A stretch of DNA of 64,000 bases, taken from NCBI GenBank assembly GCA_963733845.1, contig CAVTEM010000005.1, positions 62,001-126,000 on the forward strand, in the 5' to 3' direction. The position numbers and the translations under genes are program-made. This DNA is from DATFQE01 sp963733845. Lineage in GTDB: Bacteria; Actinomycetota; Thermoleophilia; Gaiellales; Gaiellaceae. Below the pieces are notes generated by a model. It did no database searches, was not told the DNA's origin, and was given only the letters and a program-made list of their open reading frames with translations. Each line of letters begins with the position of its first letter. Within the stretch, counting starts at the first letter, position 1. Below, one piece after another: positions 39,670-51,283 of this stretch.

Positions 39670-41926
39670 AGTAACCGCCGAAGCGGCCCATCGCCGCCAG
39701 CTCCTGGCGCGGGCCGGTCGCGCCGGTGACCGACATCGTCGCCATCTGGCGCATGAAGTCCTGCGGCCGGATCCGCAGGATGCCGCGGCCCGCCACGGGC
39801 CCGTCCTCGCCGTCGCGCCGCACCGTGACGAAGAGCGTCGTCGTATCGGCCCACTGGTCGAACCCGCGGTCGTCGCGGATGCGCTTGAAGCCGTCGAAGT
39901 GGAAGGTCTCGCCGTCCTCGGCAGCCAGCTCCATGCGGTAGGTCATGCGTCTACCGTCGGGATCGTCCGGATCGTCGACGAAGAGCCCGAAGTCGCCGTT
40001 TCGGACCGTCAGCGCGCCGGTCGAGAGCGCAGGAGCCTCGACCGTCCCGACGAGCCGGCCACGGTGGGAGGGGTCCTCGAGCAGCAGGTCGAGGTCGCGG
40101 GCGATCACCGTCAGCACGAAGGTCAGCCGAGAGTCGTCGTCCTTGCCCGCCTCGGCGGCCGCCTCGAAATCGTCGGTCACGCGCGTCGAGAAGGCGCCCG
40201 TCATCCGCTCGGTGAAGCGCACACCGATCGTGGCCGCAGGCTCGGGTGCGCGCGCCGGCGCCCGCCCTTCCGCGTACGGGAGCGAGGTCGGGATCGGCCC
40301 GGCGAGCAGCTCGCAGCAGCGCTCGGCCAGCGCGGAGATGGTCAGGAGCGGGTTGACGCCGAGGGAGCGCGGGACGATCGAGCCGTCCATCACGTAGAGG
40401 CCGTCGTGCACGGCCTCGCCGTTGGCGCCGGAGAACACCTGTCCGCGGTCGTTGACGACGCCGTGCTCGGCCGTGTCCGCCATCGGGCAGCCGCCCAGGG
40501 GATGGACGGTGACGAGGTCCTGGCCGAACGCCTGGCTCCAGATCGGGTTGCGCAGGTAGGTGCCGTCGGCCGCGGCCGCCGCCTTCTGGAGCGTCTCGTG
40601 CACGCGCTCGAAGATCGGCTGCTCGCCGACGCCCTTCCAGACCACGCGAGCCCGGTCGCCCTCGCCAAGCACCACTTGCCCGCCGCTGTCGTCGTGCGTC
40701 ATGACCAGGAACGTGAGCGTGTTCGCGAGTGCGCCCTCCCGAGCGCCCTGGAGCAGCGACTCGAGCTCGCGCTTGCGCTCCTCGTAGAAGTCGCTCATGC
40801 CGCCGTCCGCGTCGCGGCCCAGGTGGTGGGCGAAGAAGGGGAAGACGAACGGGAGCGAGACCGAGACCGCGCCCGGGATCACGCCCTCCTCGATCACCAT
40901 CCCGTGGTCGAGCTCGTCCTGCTGGCGCAAGTCGATGATCCCGGCGATGCACGGGCCTACCGGCGCCAGCTCGCCGACGTTCCGGTCGCCGAAGCCGATC
41001 CCGTTCACCGGCTGGTCGAGGTTGTAGGCGAATGCGAGCACGTCGCCGTTGCCGGTGAAGCGGGTGCCGAGCCGGTCCGAGAGCGGCAGGCCACGCTTTT
41101 GCGAGCGGAGCAGGATCTCGGTCGAGCCGAGTGCGCCCGCGCCCAGCACGACGAGGTCGGCCGAGACGAACGGCATCGGCGCCTCGAAGCGCTCGCGGCC
41201 GGCGTCGAGGAGCGAGTAGTGCACGAGCCAGCGCTCGCCGCGGCGCTCGACGCGGTCGACCCGAGCCTGCGTGTAGATCTCGGCGCCGTGGTTGACCGCG
41301 TCCGGGAGGTAGTTCATCAGCGTGGTGTTCTTGGCCCGGTAGTTGCAGCCGCTGGTGCAGTCGCCGCACAGCCGGCACGCCTGCTGGTAGACGCCGACGT
41401 GGTTGTCCCCGTCCTCGAACGTGACGTTGATGGGCGGTCTGTAGAAGGTGCCGCCCGTGCCCGTCGCCGCCTGCTCCAGGGCTGTGAGCTTCGCGAGCTG
41501 CGGCAGCCGGTCGGGGTACCCCTGCGGCCGCAGCATGGCCACCGCCCTCGCGTAGCCCTCGGTGAGCGCATCCGCCTCTCGCAGAGCCGTGGGCCACGCC
41601 TCGTCGTCGAAGACGCGCTCCTCGGCCGGGAGCGCGACGTTGGCGTTGACGAGCGAGGTGCCGCCGAGCCCGCAGCCGACGAAGACGTTCATGTCGTCGT
41701 TGACGCGGAAGTCGTACAGACCGGTGTCCGGGCCGACGTGAGCGCGCGGATGGTCGACCTGGAACTCGCGGACGGCCTCCGCCGCGCTGTCGGGGTACTC
41801 GCCCGGCTGGAGCTCGCGTCCGCGCTCGAGCAGGCAGACCGACCGTCCCGCCCGAGCCAGGCGCGAGGCAGCGATCGCGCCGCCGTAGCCGGAGCCGACG
41901 ACGACCACGTCGTAGTGCGCGCGCAT
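39632..41926 (-). CDS. GMC oxidoreductase, cholesterol-oxidase-like, with extra C-terminal domain
   Basis: FAD-dependent alcohol oxidase of 764 residues. The FAD motif is VVVVGSGYGGAIAASRLARAG; GLGGTSLVNANVALP follows, then CRLCGDCTSGCNYRAKNT, HPLGGCPMAD and DGSIVPRSLGVNPLLTISAL, as in cholesterol oxidases. After about residue 600 lies an additional beta-rich domain (FTERMTGAFS to MATMSVTG) that loosely resembles the C-terminal domain of the adjacent patatin. ATG 41926 is the first standard start near the fold; upstream an AGGAGGGACG sequence precedes an in-frame ATC at about 41998, a possible non-standard start. Family is sure; a sterol substrate is inferred. Confidence 0.88.
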   Translation of the reverse strand: MRAHYDVVVVGSGYGGAIAASRLARAGRSVCLLERGRELQPGEYPDSAAEAVREFQVDHPRAHVGPDTGLYDFRVNDDMNVFVGCGLGGTSLVNANVALPAEERVFDDEAWPTALREADALTEGYARAVAMLRPQGYPDRLPQLAKLTALEQAATGTGGTFYRPPINVTFEDGDNHVGVYQQACRLCGDCTSGCNYRAKNTTLMNYLPDAVNHGAEIYTQARVDRVERRGERWLVHYSLLDAGRERFEAPMPFVSADLVVLGAGALGSTEILLRSQKRGLPLSDRLGTRFTGNGDVLAFAYNLDQPVNGIGFGDRNVGELAPVGPCIAGIIDLRQQDELDHGMVIEEGVIPGAVSVSLPFVFPFFAHHLGRDADGGMSDFYEERKRELESLLQGAREGALANTLTFLVMTHDDSGGQVVLGEGDRARVVWKGVGEQPIFERVHETLQKAAAAADGTYLRNPIWSQAFGQDLVTVHPLGGCPMADTAEHGVVNDRGQVFSGANGEAVHDGLYVMDGSIVPRSLGVNPLLTISALAERCCELLAGPIPTSLPYAEGRAPARAPEPAATIGVRFTERMTGAFSTRVTDDFEAAAEAGKDDDSRLTFVLTVIARDLDLLLEDPSHRGRLVGTVEAPALSTGALTVRNGDFGLFVDDPDDPDGRRMTYRMELAAEDGETFHFDGFKRIRDDRGFDQWADTTTLFVTVRRDGEDGPVAGRGILRIRPQDFMRQMATMSVTGATGPRQELAAMGRFGGYFTESLRDVYGLL

Positions 41927-42077
41927 CCGGTCGACCGGCGAGGCCAGCCGTCGGAGCCGGGGCGCCGCAGCTCCGTTGTGCGCCTGCTGGGAGATCGTCC
42001 CTCCTCGGGAGTCGACCGGCCGCGAGCCTATGCCCGTTGCTCGGGGGCGGTCAAGCGAGGGGTAACGTGCCGCGTCC

Positions 42078-43584
42078 GTGCTCGCCGTTCGCCGCACGCT
42101 CGGTGCCACGCCTCGCGAGGAGGGGTCGGTCGACTTCCGCGTCTGGGCCCAGACCCCGCGTGATGCGCGGCTACGCCTGAACGGGGTCGACCACGAGCTC
42201 GCGCCCGCGGGCGACGGGGTCTGGGAGGCGGAGCTCGCAGCTGTACACGGCGACGAGTACCTCTACGTCCTCGACGGCCAGGCCTGGCCGGATCCCTGCT
42301 CGCGTTGGCAGCCGGCCGGGGTGCGCGGGCCGTCGGCGGTCGTCGACCTGCCCGCGCCGGCAGCCTGGCCGGGGCTCTCGCTGGACGAGCTCGTGCTGTA
42401 CGAGCTCCACGTCGGCACCTTCAGTCCCGAGGGCACGTTCGAGGGCGTGATCCCCCGGCTACCCGCGCTTCGCGAGCTGGGCGTGACGGCGATCGAGCTG
42501 ATGCCGGTGGCGACTTTCCCGGGCGAGCGAGGCTGGGGCTACGACGGGTTGTACAAGTGGGCGCCGCACCAGGCGTACGGCGGGCCCGAGGGCCTCGTGT
42601 CCCTGGTCGAGGCCGCTCACCGCGAGGGCCTGGGCGTGGTGCTCGACGTCGTCTACAACCACGTCGGCCCCGGCGACGAGGCACTGCGCGCCTTCGGCCC
42701 GTACTTCACCGAGCGCCACGAGACCTTCTGGGGCGACGCGATCGACTATTCGCAGCCGCCGGTGCGCGAGTGGGCGATCCAGAACGCGGTCATGTGGGTG
42801 CGCGACTTCGGCATCGACGGGCTCCGGCTCGACGCGACCCACGCCGTGTTCGACGACTCGCCGACGCACCTCCTCGCCGAGCTGGCCGAGCGCGTGCGCG
42901 AGGTCAACCCGCGCGCGCTCGTGATCTCCGAGATCGAGCCCGGCGACCTACGCCCGCTGCGCGCCTGGGGCCACGACGCGCAGTGGGCGGACGAGCTCCA
43001 CCACGAGCTCCACGTCCTCCTGACCGGCGAGCGCGACGGCTACTACGGCGACTACGGCTCGCTCGAGGGTCTCGCCGCCCAGCTCGAGCGGACACCCGCC
43101 GAGCGGCTGGTCGTGTGCTCGCAGAACCACGACCAGGTGGGCAATCGCGCGCTGGGCGACCGCCCGCGGCCCGAGGAGCTGCGGCTGCGCGCGGCCGTGC
43201 GTGCTGTTCGCGCCGCAGACGCCACTGCTCTTCCAGGGCGAGGAGTACGGCGAGCAGCGTCCGTTCCTGCTTCTTCACCGACCACATCGACCCGGCGATC
43301 GCCGACGCGACGCGCGAGGGGCGGCGCCGCGAGTTCGCCGCCTTCGCCGCCTTCGCCGGCGAGGAGGTGCCCGACCCCCAGGCTCGCGAGACCTTCGAGC
43401 GCTCGAAGCTCGACCCGTCGGCCGGCGACGACGACCTGCGCGCCTTCTACCGCCGGCTGCTCGCCCTGCGCCGGGAGCTTCCCCGCGAGGTCTCCACCGC
43501 GGTCGAGGGCCGCGTGCTGCGCGTCCGGCGGGGCGGGTTCGAGCTGGTCGCCGACTTCGACGCACTCACGGTCGAGCTGACGCC

Positions 43585-43588
<4 letters not shown>
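42078..43588 (+). CDS. treZ: Malto-oligosyltrehalose trehalohydrolase (frameshifted twice)
   Basis: GH13_10 enzyme that releases trehalose from maltooligosyltrehalose. It has an N-terminal beta module (FRVWAQTPRDARLRL), LYELHVGTFSPEGTFEG, GVTAIELMPVATFPG, GWGYDGLYKWAPHQAYGGP, region II GLRLDATHAVFD with the nucleophile, VISEIEPGD with the acid, and SQNHDQVGNRA. Two +1 breaks near 43195 and 43270 interrupt LFAPQTPLLFQGEEYGEQ and FFTDHIDPAIADATREGR, the classic TreZ signature. GTG 42078 starts it. Its end overlaps glgX. It works on the product of TreY, three genes on. Confidence 0.92.
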
Positions 43589-45695
<2,107 letters not shown>

Positions 45696-45699
<4 letters not shown>

Positions 45700-47606
45700 G
45701 CGAGCTCCGGGCGACCTACCGCCTGCAGCTGACGCCGGAGTTCGGCTTCGCGGCCGCGCGCGAGGTCGTGCCGTACCTGCGCGAGCTCGGCGTGTCGCAC
45801 CTCTACCTCTCGCCCGTGTTGGAGGCCCGCGCGGGGTCGACGCACGGCTACGACGTCGTCGACCCGACCCGCGTCTCGGAGCAGCTCGGCGGCGAGGTGG
45901 AGTTGCGCGCGCTCTGCTCCGCGGGCCTGGGCGTGATCCTCGACGTCGTCCCGAACCACATGGCCACGAGCGACGAGAACCCGTACTGGCGCGACCCCGC
46001 GCGCCGCGCGAAGTTCTTCGACTGGGACGCGGAGTCGGGCTGGTACCGGCGGTTCTTCACGATCGACGACCTCGCGGGGGTGCGGGTCGAGGACCCGTGG
46101 GTCTTCGAGGCCACGCACGCCAAGGTGCTCGAGCTGGTCGAGGAAGGTCTCGTCCAGGGGCTGCGGATCGACCATCCGGACGGGCTCGCCGACCCGCGCG
46201 CTTACCTGGAGCGGCTGCCCCCGGTTCCGGTGTGGGTGGAGAAGATCCTCGAGCCGGGCGAGTCCTTGCGCGACTGGCCGGTCGAGGGGACGACGGGTTA
46301 CGAGTTCGCCAACGACGTGACGGCGCTCTTCGTCGACCCGGCCGGAGCGGGGCCGCTGACCGACCTCTACGCGGAGCTGACCGGAGAGACGCGATCGTTC
46401 GCCGAGGTCGCCTACGAGTCCAAGCTCGAGCTCGCCCGGGCCGAGTTCGGCCGCGAGTTCGCACGGCTTCGCTCCCTGCTTCACCACCCGCGACTCGAGG
46501 AGGCGGCCTCGTCGCTGCGCGTGTACCGCACCTACGTCGAGCCGTGGTCCGGACGCGTCGAGCCCGCAGACCGCGAGGCGCTCGCAGGCGTTCCCGCCGA
46601 GCTGCGGCGCGTGCTCCTGCTCGAGGAGCGCGGCGACCCCGAGTTCGTCATGCGCTTCCAGCAGACGACCGGGCCGGTGATGGCCAAGGGGGTCGAGGAC
46701 ACCGCGCTCTACCGCTGGCTGAGGCTTACGGCGCTCAACGAGGTGGGCGGCAACCCGGACCGCTTCTCGCTCCCGGTGGACGAGTTCCACGAGGCCAACC
46801 TCGAGCGGGGGGCACGCTTCCCGAACCACCTGCTCGCCACGCAGACCCACGACACCAAGCGGAGCGGCGACGTGCGGGCGCGGATCGCTGCTCTGGCCGG
46901 GCTGGCCGAGGAGTGGGCGCAGGCGGTCCGCGGCTGGCGGACGCTGGAGGATCCCCACGAGGACTACCTGCTCTGGCAGACGCTCGTGGGGGCATGGCCG
47001 ATCGAGCTGGAGCGGATCCAGGCGTACATGCAGAAGGCCCTCCGCGAGGCGAAGCGCAACACGAGCTGGGTGGAGCCGAACACCGCGCACGAGGGCCGCG
47101 TACGGGAGGCGATCGGCGCCGTCTACGACGACCTCCCGCCCGGCTTCGAGGCGTTCGCGTCTCGCGTAGAAGCGGCGGGGCGGCGGATCTCGCTCGCCAT
47201 GACGCTCATCAAGCTGACCGCTCCGGGGGTGCCCGACATCTACCAGGGCGACGAGCTCGAGTCGCTGAGCCTCGTCGACCCGGACAACCGCCGCCCCGTC
47301 GACTTCCGGCTGCGTCGGCGGCTGCTCGCGTCGGCGTCGCCGCCGGAGAAGCTCCGGCTGATCCGCGAGGCCCTTGCATTGCGTGCGAGGGGTGCCCTCG
47401 GCGCCTACGAACCGATCGACGCCGGCGACGGCGCCTGCGTCTTTCGTCGGGGAGACGACGTCGTCGTCGCCGCCGCCCTGTGGGGCTCGGGCAGGTTGGC
47501 GGTGCCGCCGGGAAGCTGGCGCGACCTCCTGACCGGCGCGCCGGTGGCGCGGGAGTTGGACCTCGGCGAGCGCCCGGTCGCACTGATCCAGCGCACGAGC
47601 AGTTAG
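45696..47606 (+). CDS. treY: Malto-oligosyltrehalose synthase
   Basis: GH13_26 enzyme of 636 residues that converts the reducing-end alpha-1,4 bond of maltodextrins into the alpha,alpha-1,1 bond of trehalose. Motifs: ATYRLQLTPEFGFAAAREVV, YLSPVLEARAGSTHGYDVVD, VVPNHMATSDENPYW, LRIDHPDGLADP with nucleophile Asp, VEKILEPGE with the acid Glu, and THDTKRSGDVRARI as region IV. The length is at the short end for TreY (700 or more is common), from reduced insertions. GTG 45696 is coupled to glgX. No clear terminator follows; the 122 bases to the next gene hold short inverted repeats (GCACGT/ACGTGC). Confidence 0.95.
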
Positions 47607-47728
47607 CGAACCATCAGCGCTGTAAAGGGCACGTTCGGGTCTCGTACGAATTCGCACGTGCGCTCTAGGAATGCGCCGCGCGGAATCGCAAGCTCCGGCG
47701 GTCACGAATCACCCTCAGGAGGACTCAG

Positions 47729-49172
47729 ATGCTGCGCGCCCTCGTTCTCGCCGCCGCCGCCCTTTCCGCCCTCGTAGCCGTCTCCGGTGCATTCGCTCAG
47801 GCACCGGGCAACGACAACCGCGCCAACGCACAGCGTCTCGGCTCGCCGCCGCTCAGCGTCTCCGGCACAACGGCCGGAGCGACGCGCGAGGTCACCGACC
47901 CGGGCGGCTGCGCCCAGACGACGAACTCGGTCTGGTACCGGCTCGACGGCACGGGCGACGGAAGGCTGATCGTCCGTCTCGACGCCGCGGCGGACGTCGA
48001 CCTGACGATCGTCGTGCTCCGCCGGGTCCGGTCCGAGACGAGCTTCGTCACCTGCCGGAACACGGACGCGAAGGGCAACGTCGACTTCTCGTTCGGCACC
48101 GCCGACGAGGGCAACTACCTGTTCATGGTCGCGCAGCGCTCCACCTCGCAGCCCGGCGGCTTCCGCATGACGCTGCTCGTCCCGGAGCGCCGCGAGGCGT
48201 ATCCAGGGACGCCGCTGCCCCGGCGTGGCGTGACGACGAGCGTCGACCCGCTGCTCGACGCCGAAGACGCCTGGTCGACCGAGCTGCGGCCGGCCCAGAC
48301 CTACCGCATCAACCTCGTCACCGGCGTCGATAGGTGCGTCTCGCTGGCGCTGTACGGGCCCTCGCTTGCGGTCGTTCGCCTCTGCCGGGCCGCTGCGGAC
48401 GAGCTCCTGCGGCGGTTACATGACCTTCACGCCCGGCCCGGCCGGAGGCGGCCGCTACAGCCTGCGCGTCGTCGCCCGCGGCGAGCGGGGCGAGCTGCGC
48501 TACCGCTTGCAGGTGGCGAAGGGCGGCCCCGACGACACCTCTCCGGGCCTCCCCCTGAGGAACCTCGAGCAGCGCGTCGGGATGCTCTCCGGGCGCTCCG
48601 TCGACGTCCTCGACCTGCACCGGTTCCAGGTCGGCGCCCGCAGCGACGTCGTGCTCACGCTGGCGGCGGGCGAGCGGATGCGGACCGACCTCGCGCTCCT
48701 GAACGACCGCGGCCGCACCGTCCGCTGCGAGTGCCTCTCCACCGGAGGCGCGCGCATGCGGCTGCAGCTGCCGCGCGGTCGTTACTACGTCGCCGTCCGC
48801 TCGCGAGAGAACAGCGGCGGCCGGTACAGGATCCGCCTGCTCGTTCGTGAGATCACGAAGACCGGCATCAGCGTCGACGGCCGGCGGCGGGCCTTCGCTA
48901 CGCCGGGTCGCTCGGTCGTCGTCGCGGCCAAGGTCTCCCCGCCCCGCGCGGGCGGCCTCGTGCGCTTCCGGGTCGATCGCTTCGACCCCTTCCAGGGCTG
49001 GGTGTTCGCGCGCTACCTCTCGGCCCGGGTCGGTGCCGACGGCGTTGCCCGCGTGACGTGGATTCCGCCGACCGTCGGGCGCTGGCGGGTCGACGCCCGC
49101 TTCCGCGGGACGATCACGCGCAGCCCGAGCCGCAGCGGGACGGCGACGTTGCTCGTGGCCGAGCCGCTCTAG
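47729..49172 (+). CDS. Secreted pre-peptidase-like (PPC) domain protein (frameshifted)
   Basis: Exported beta-sandwich protein of about 480 residues. ATG 47729 follows AGGAGG with six bases between. Signal peptide MLRALVLAAAALSALVAVSGAFA. The first domain has NDNRANAQRLGSPPLSVSG, WYRLDGTGDGRLIVRLDA and GNYLFMVAQRS, a pattern of PPC and related bacterial pre-peptidase domains. A +1 break near 48400 leads into a second such domain (GRYSLRVVARGERGELRYRL) and a third region (SGRSVDVLDLHRFQV, PRGRYYVAVRSRENSGGRY). The C-terminal part, VDGRRRAFATPGRSVVVAAK to the stop, is Ig-like. No catalytic motif; probably a surface or matrix protein. Confidence 0.7.
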
Positions 49173-49206
49173 GCGGCCCTGACCCTCGTAGTCCCTGCCG
49201 AATGAA

Positions 49207-49239
49207 GACCGAGCCGGACCGTGGAGGTCCGGCTCGGTC
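49207..49239. terminator. 14-bp hairpin after the secreted protein gene
   Basis: Bases 49207-49220 and 49226-49239 are perfectly complementary over 14 bp (GACCGAGCCGGACC and complement) around GTGGA. It lies 35 bases past the stop of the secreted-protein gene and 84 bases past the convergent thioesterase. No strong T-run follows on either strand. It is the likely shared terminator. Confidence 0.65.
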
Positions 49240-49322
49240 GGGGGTAGGGCGGGTCGCTCTCGCGACCCGGCGATAGCGGGGAGCCTGCCCCGCCCGTCCG
49301 CGGTCAAAACGCCGGGGTCGGC

Positions 49323-49790
49323 TCAGCCGCTCAGGCGGCGGCGCCAGGCGGCGCCCGCGGCCCGTCCTTCGGGCGTCGCAAGGAAGTGCTCGAGCGGGAC
49401 GTGGAGGAACGCCGCCCGCGCCTCCGCCAGCACGTCGTCGCCGTTGCGGAGGCGGCCGTCGACGTGGAGGCGCCGGCCGCGGGCCCCGGTGAGGCGCGCG
49501 GTGACGGTGAGCTCCCAGTTGATCGGCACCGGGTGGCGGTAGCGGACGAAGATCCTCGCCGTCACCGTGGGGAAGCGATACCAGGTGGCGAGCAGGCCGC
49601 AGGCTTCGTCGAGCGCGGCGCTCACAAGGCCGCCGTGGACGATCCCCGGCCCGCCCTGGTGCCGCTCGTCGAACGAGAACGTGGCCTCGTAGAGCTCGGC
49701 GCCCTCCTCGGTCGGGTGAGGCAACGCGATCCCGTCGGGGCTGTGCCCGCAACCCCAGCACGACGGGTCGTGGTGTGGAGGAATCTTCAC
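49323..49790 (-). CDS. PaaI-type hotdog thioesterase
   Basis: Acyl-CoA thioesterase-like protein of 155 residues. The hotdog signature is GIVHGGLVSAALDEACGLLA; before it comes CWGCGHSPDGIALP, a zinc-ribbon-like CWGCG that is common in this subgroup, and after it ITARIFVRYRHPVPI-like strands (FPTVTARIFVRYRHP). GTG 49790 is the start, overlapping the TGA of the DUF1272 gene by GTGA; both lie in the left direct repeat. Substrate unknown, likely an acyl-CoA. Confidence 0.8.
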   Translation of the reverse strand: MKIPPHHDPSCWGCGHSPDGIALPHPTEEGAELYEATFSFDERHQGGPGIVHGGLVSAALDEACGLLATWYRFPTVTARIFVRYRHPVPINWELTVTARLTGARGRRLHVDGRLRNGDDVLAEARAAFLHVPLEHFLATPEGRAAGAAWRRRLSG

Positions 49791-49823
49791 GCGTTTGTTC
49801 CAGTGCCTGGCACCGGTGAGCGG
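49787..49823. repeat. Direct repeat copy 1 (GTGCCTGGCACCGGT type)
   Basis: This 37-base unit matches 50016-50052 at 31 of 37 positions in the same orientation. The core GTGCCTGGCAC is palindromic around one base. It covers the thioesterase start codon and the last codons and stop of the DUF1272 gene. Confidence 0.7.
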
Positions 49824-49990
49824 CGCGGCCGGCGCACGAGCTCGCCGCCGCAGTTCGGGCAGACGTGGCTCATTCCGCCGGCGCATTCCGGACAGAACGT
49901 GCACTCGTACGAGCAGATGTACGCGTCGGCTTCCGGCGCCAGTGCAGCTCCGCAGCGCTCGCAGGCTCCCCGAAGCTCGAGCGCCATCAA
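49787..49990 (-). CDS. DUF1272 cysteine-rich protein
   Basis: A 67-residue protein with a treble of Cys pairs: ACERCGAALAPEADAYIC, YECTFCPECAGG and HVCPNCGGELVRRP, a DUF1272 pattern that should bind one or two zinc ions. The last residues (PVPGTGTNA) come from the left direct repeat. ATG 49990 (or the next ATG at 49987) is the start; it overlaps the thioesterase by 4 bases. The family has no established function. Confidence 0.8.
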   Translation of the reverse strand: MMALELRGACERCGAALAPEADAYICSYECTFCPECAGGMSHVCPNCGGELVRRPRRSPVPGTGTNA

Positions 49991-50015
49991 GGCGCTGCGA
50001 CCTGGGGATTCGTCG

Positions 50016-50052
50016 TCACGCTTTCGTGCGGGTGCCTGGCACCGGTCAGCGG
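50016..50052. repeat. Direct repeat copy 2 (GTGCCTGGCACCGGT type)
   Basis: Second copy, holding the same core and the flanking TCACGC and AGCGG. It contains the stop codon of the HMG-CoA reductase gene (TGA, 50046-50048) and an additional small hairpin CACG-CTTT-CGTG. Together with copy 1 it brackets the DUF1272 gene. Confidence 0.7.
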
Positions 50053-51245
50053 AGCCCGCCGCGCTCGTGGTGGGCGCGGAAGAAGTTCTCCGAGCCCGCT
50101 GTGGCCATGGCTGCGGAGGCCGAGATCTCGAGCGCCAGCGCGGCGGCCGCCACGATCTGGGCGAAGCGGTAGACCTTCCCTGCGCCGGCGCACCCCATCA
50201 GCCCGAGCCAGGTGCGGGCGTACGGCAGGGTCGTCCCGCCCCCGACCGTCCCGACCTCGAGCCCCGGGAACCGGATCGAGACGTGCAGTCCGCCCTCGAC
50301 GCGCCGCCCCGTCCCGTGCGCCATCGACGACGTCCCGACCATGCCGAGGTCCTGCCCGGTGCACGCGAACACGGCCGCTACGGCGGAGGCGGGGGTGAAA
50401 GCCACCGACTGCATCCCGCTCGCCACGGCGCCGTGCGTCCCGACCCACGAGAGCTCGAGCAGGTCGTCCACGGTCGTCCGCAGCACCCTCCGCACGGCCT
50501 CGTCGGTCAGCACCGCTTCGGCGATCACCGTCTTGCCGTGCCCGGTCTGGAAGAACTCGAAGGACGGCTTCTTGTCGCCGCCCATGTTCGCCTCGAGCAG
50601 CGCCCGCGAGGGCTTCACGGGCGCCCGCTCGAGCACGTAGCCCATGTTCAGCGCATAGGAGTTGCGGGTCATCATGTTCGGCCCGACCGCGTCGCCCGTC
50701 GTCCAGCGCCACAGGACGTGGCACATCGGCCCGACCACGTGTGTCTTGACTTCGCGCAGCACCGCGAACCGCGACAGCTCGGGCACCGGAGCCGACCGCA
50801 GCCACTCGCGCATCGAGTCGACCTCGCCCTCGATCCAGCGGGCGAGCGCGATCGCCTCCGCCGCGTCGGAGCAGACGAAGCACGAGGCCCGCGTGATCCG
50901 GTCCGCGAGCACGTGCGTCCGGAAGCCGCCGGACTCGTCGACCGCCTTGATCCCGCGCTGCATCGAAGCCGTCAGGCCGCCTTCCGTGTGCGCGAGCGGC
51001 ACGAAGACCTCCTCCGCACCGCGGCCGGACTCGACGACCGTGCCTGCGTCGTCCAGCTCGTACGACCCGAGCGACACGGGCAGCGGCCCGGCCACCGAGA
51101 CCGGGATCACGGCAGCGCCGGTGAGCTGCTCGGCCGCGCTCGTCCACGGCTCGAGGTCGAAGCCGACCACCTCGCCGTCCAGCCCGAGCACCTCCTGGCG
51201 CGCGCGGATCGAGTCGGCGTCGTTCTTGCGCGGGAACCGCTTCAC
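50046..51245 (-). CDS. Hydroxymethylglutaryl-CoA reductase-like protein
   Basis: Reductase of 399 residues, best matched to class I HMG-CoA reductase, which makes mevalonate. Visible: VIPVSVAGPLPVSLG (substrate loop), LAHTEGGLTASMQRG with catalytic Glu, TGDAVGPNMMTRNSYALN (DAMGMNM equivalent, altered), NMGGDKKPSFEFF with catalytic Lys, TGQDLGMVGTSSM with catalytic Asp, GTVGGGTTLP, and FFRAHHERGG near the end with the likely catalytic His. The DAVGPNM substitution is unusual. Mevalonate-route genes are not nearby, so its role (isoprenoids or HMG-CoA turnover) is open. ATG 51245. Confidence 0.8.
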   Translation of the reverse strand: MKRFPRKNDADSIRARQEVLGLDGEVVGFDLEPWTSAAEQLTGAAVIPVSVAGPLPVSLGSYELDDAGTVVESGRGAEEVFVPLAHTEGGLTASMQRGIKAVDESGGFRTHVLADRITRASCFVCSDAAEAIALARWIEGEVDSMREWLRSAPVPELSRFAVLREVKTHVVGPMCHVLWRWTTGDAVGPNMMTRNSYALNMGYVLERAPVKPSRALLEANMGGDKKPSFEFFQTGHGKTVIAEAVLTDEAVRRVLRTTVDDLLELSWVGTHGAVASGMQSVAFTPASAVAAVFACTGQDLGMVGTSSMAHGTGRRVEGGLHVSIRFPGLEVGTVGGGTTLPYARTWLGLMGCAGAGKVYRFAQIVAAAALALEISASAAMATAGSENFFRAHHERGGLR

Positions 51246-51283
51246 GGGCGCATTCTCACCGCGGCGGTAACCTCCGCGCCTCG

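Noticed and set aside
47607..47728. tRNA or short gene after treY
   Set aside because: No cloverleaf or reading frame with a Shine-Dalgarno apart from that of the next gene.
49173..49322. A small RNA gene between the secreted protein and thioesterase genes
   Set aside because: Only the 14-bp hairpin is clear, which a terminator explains.
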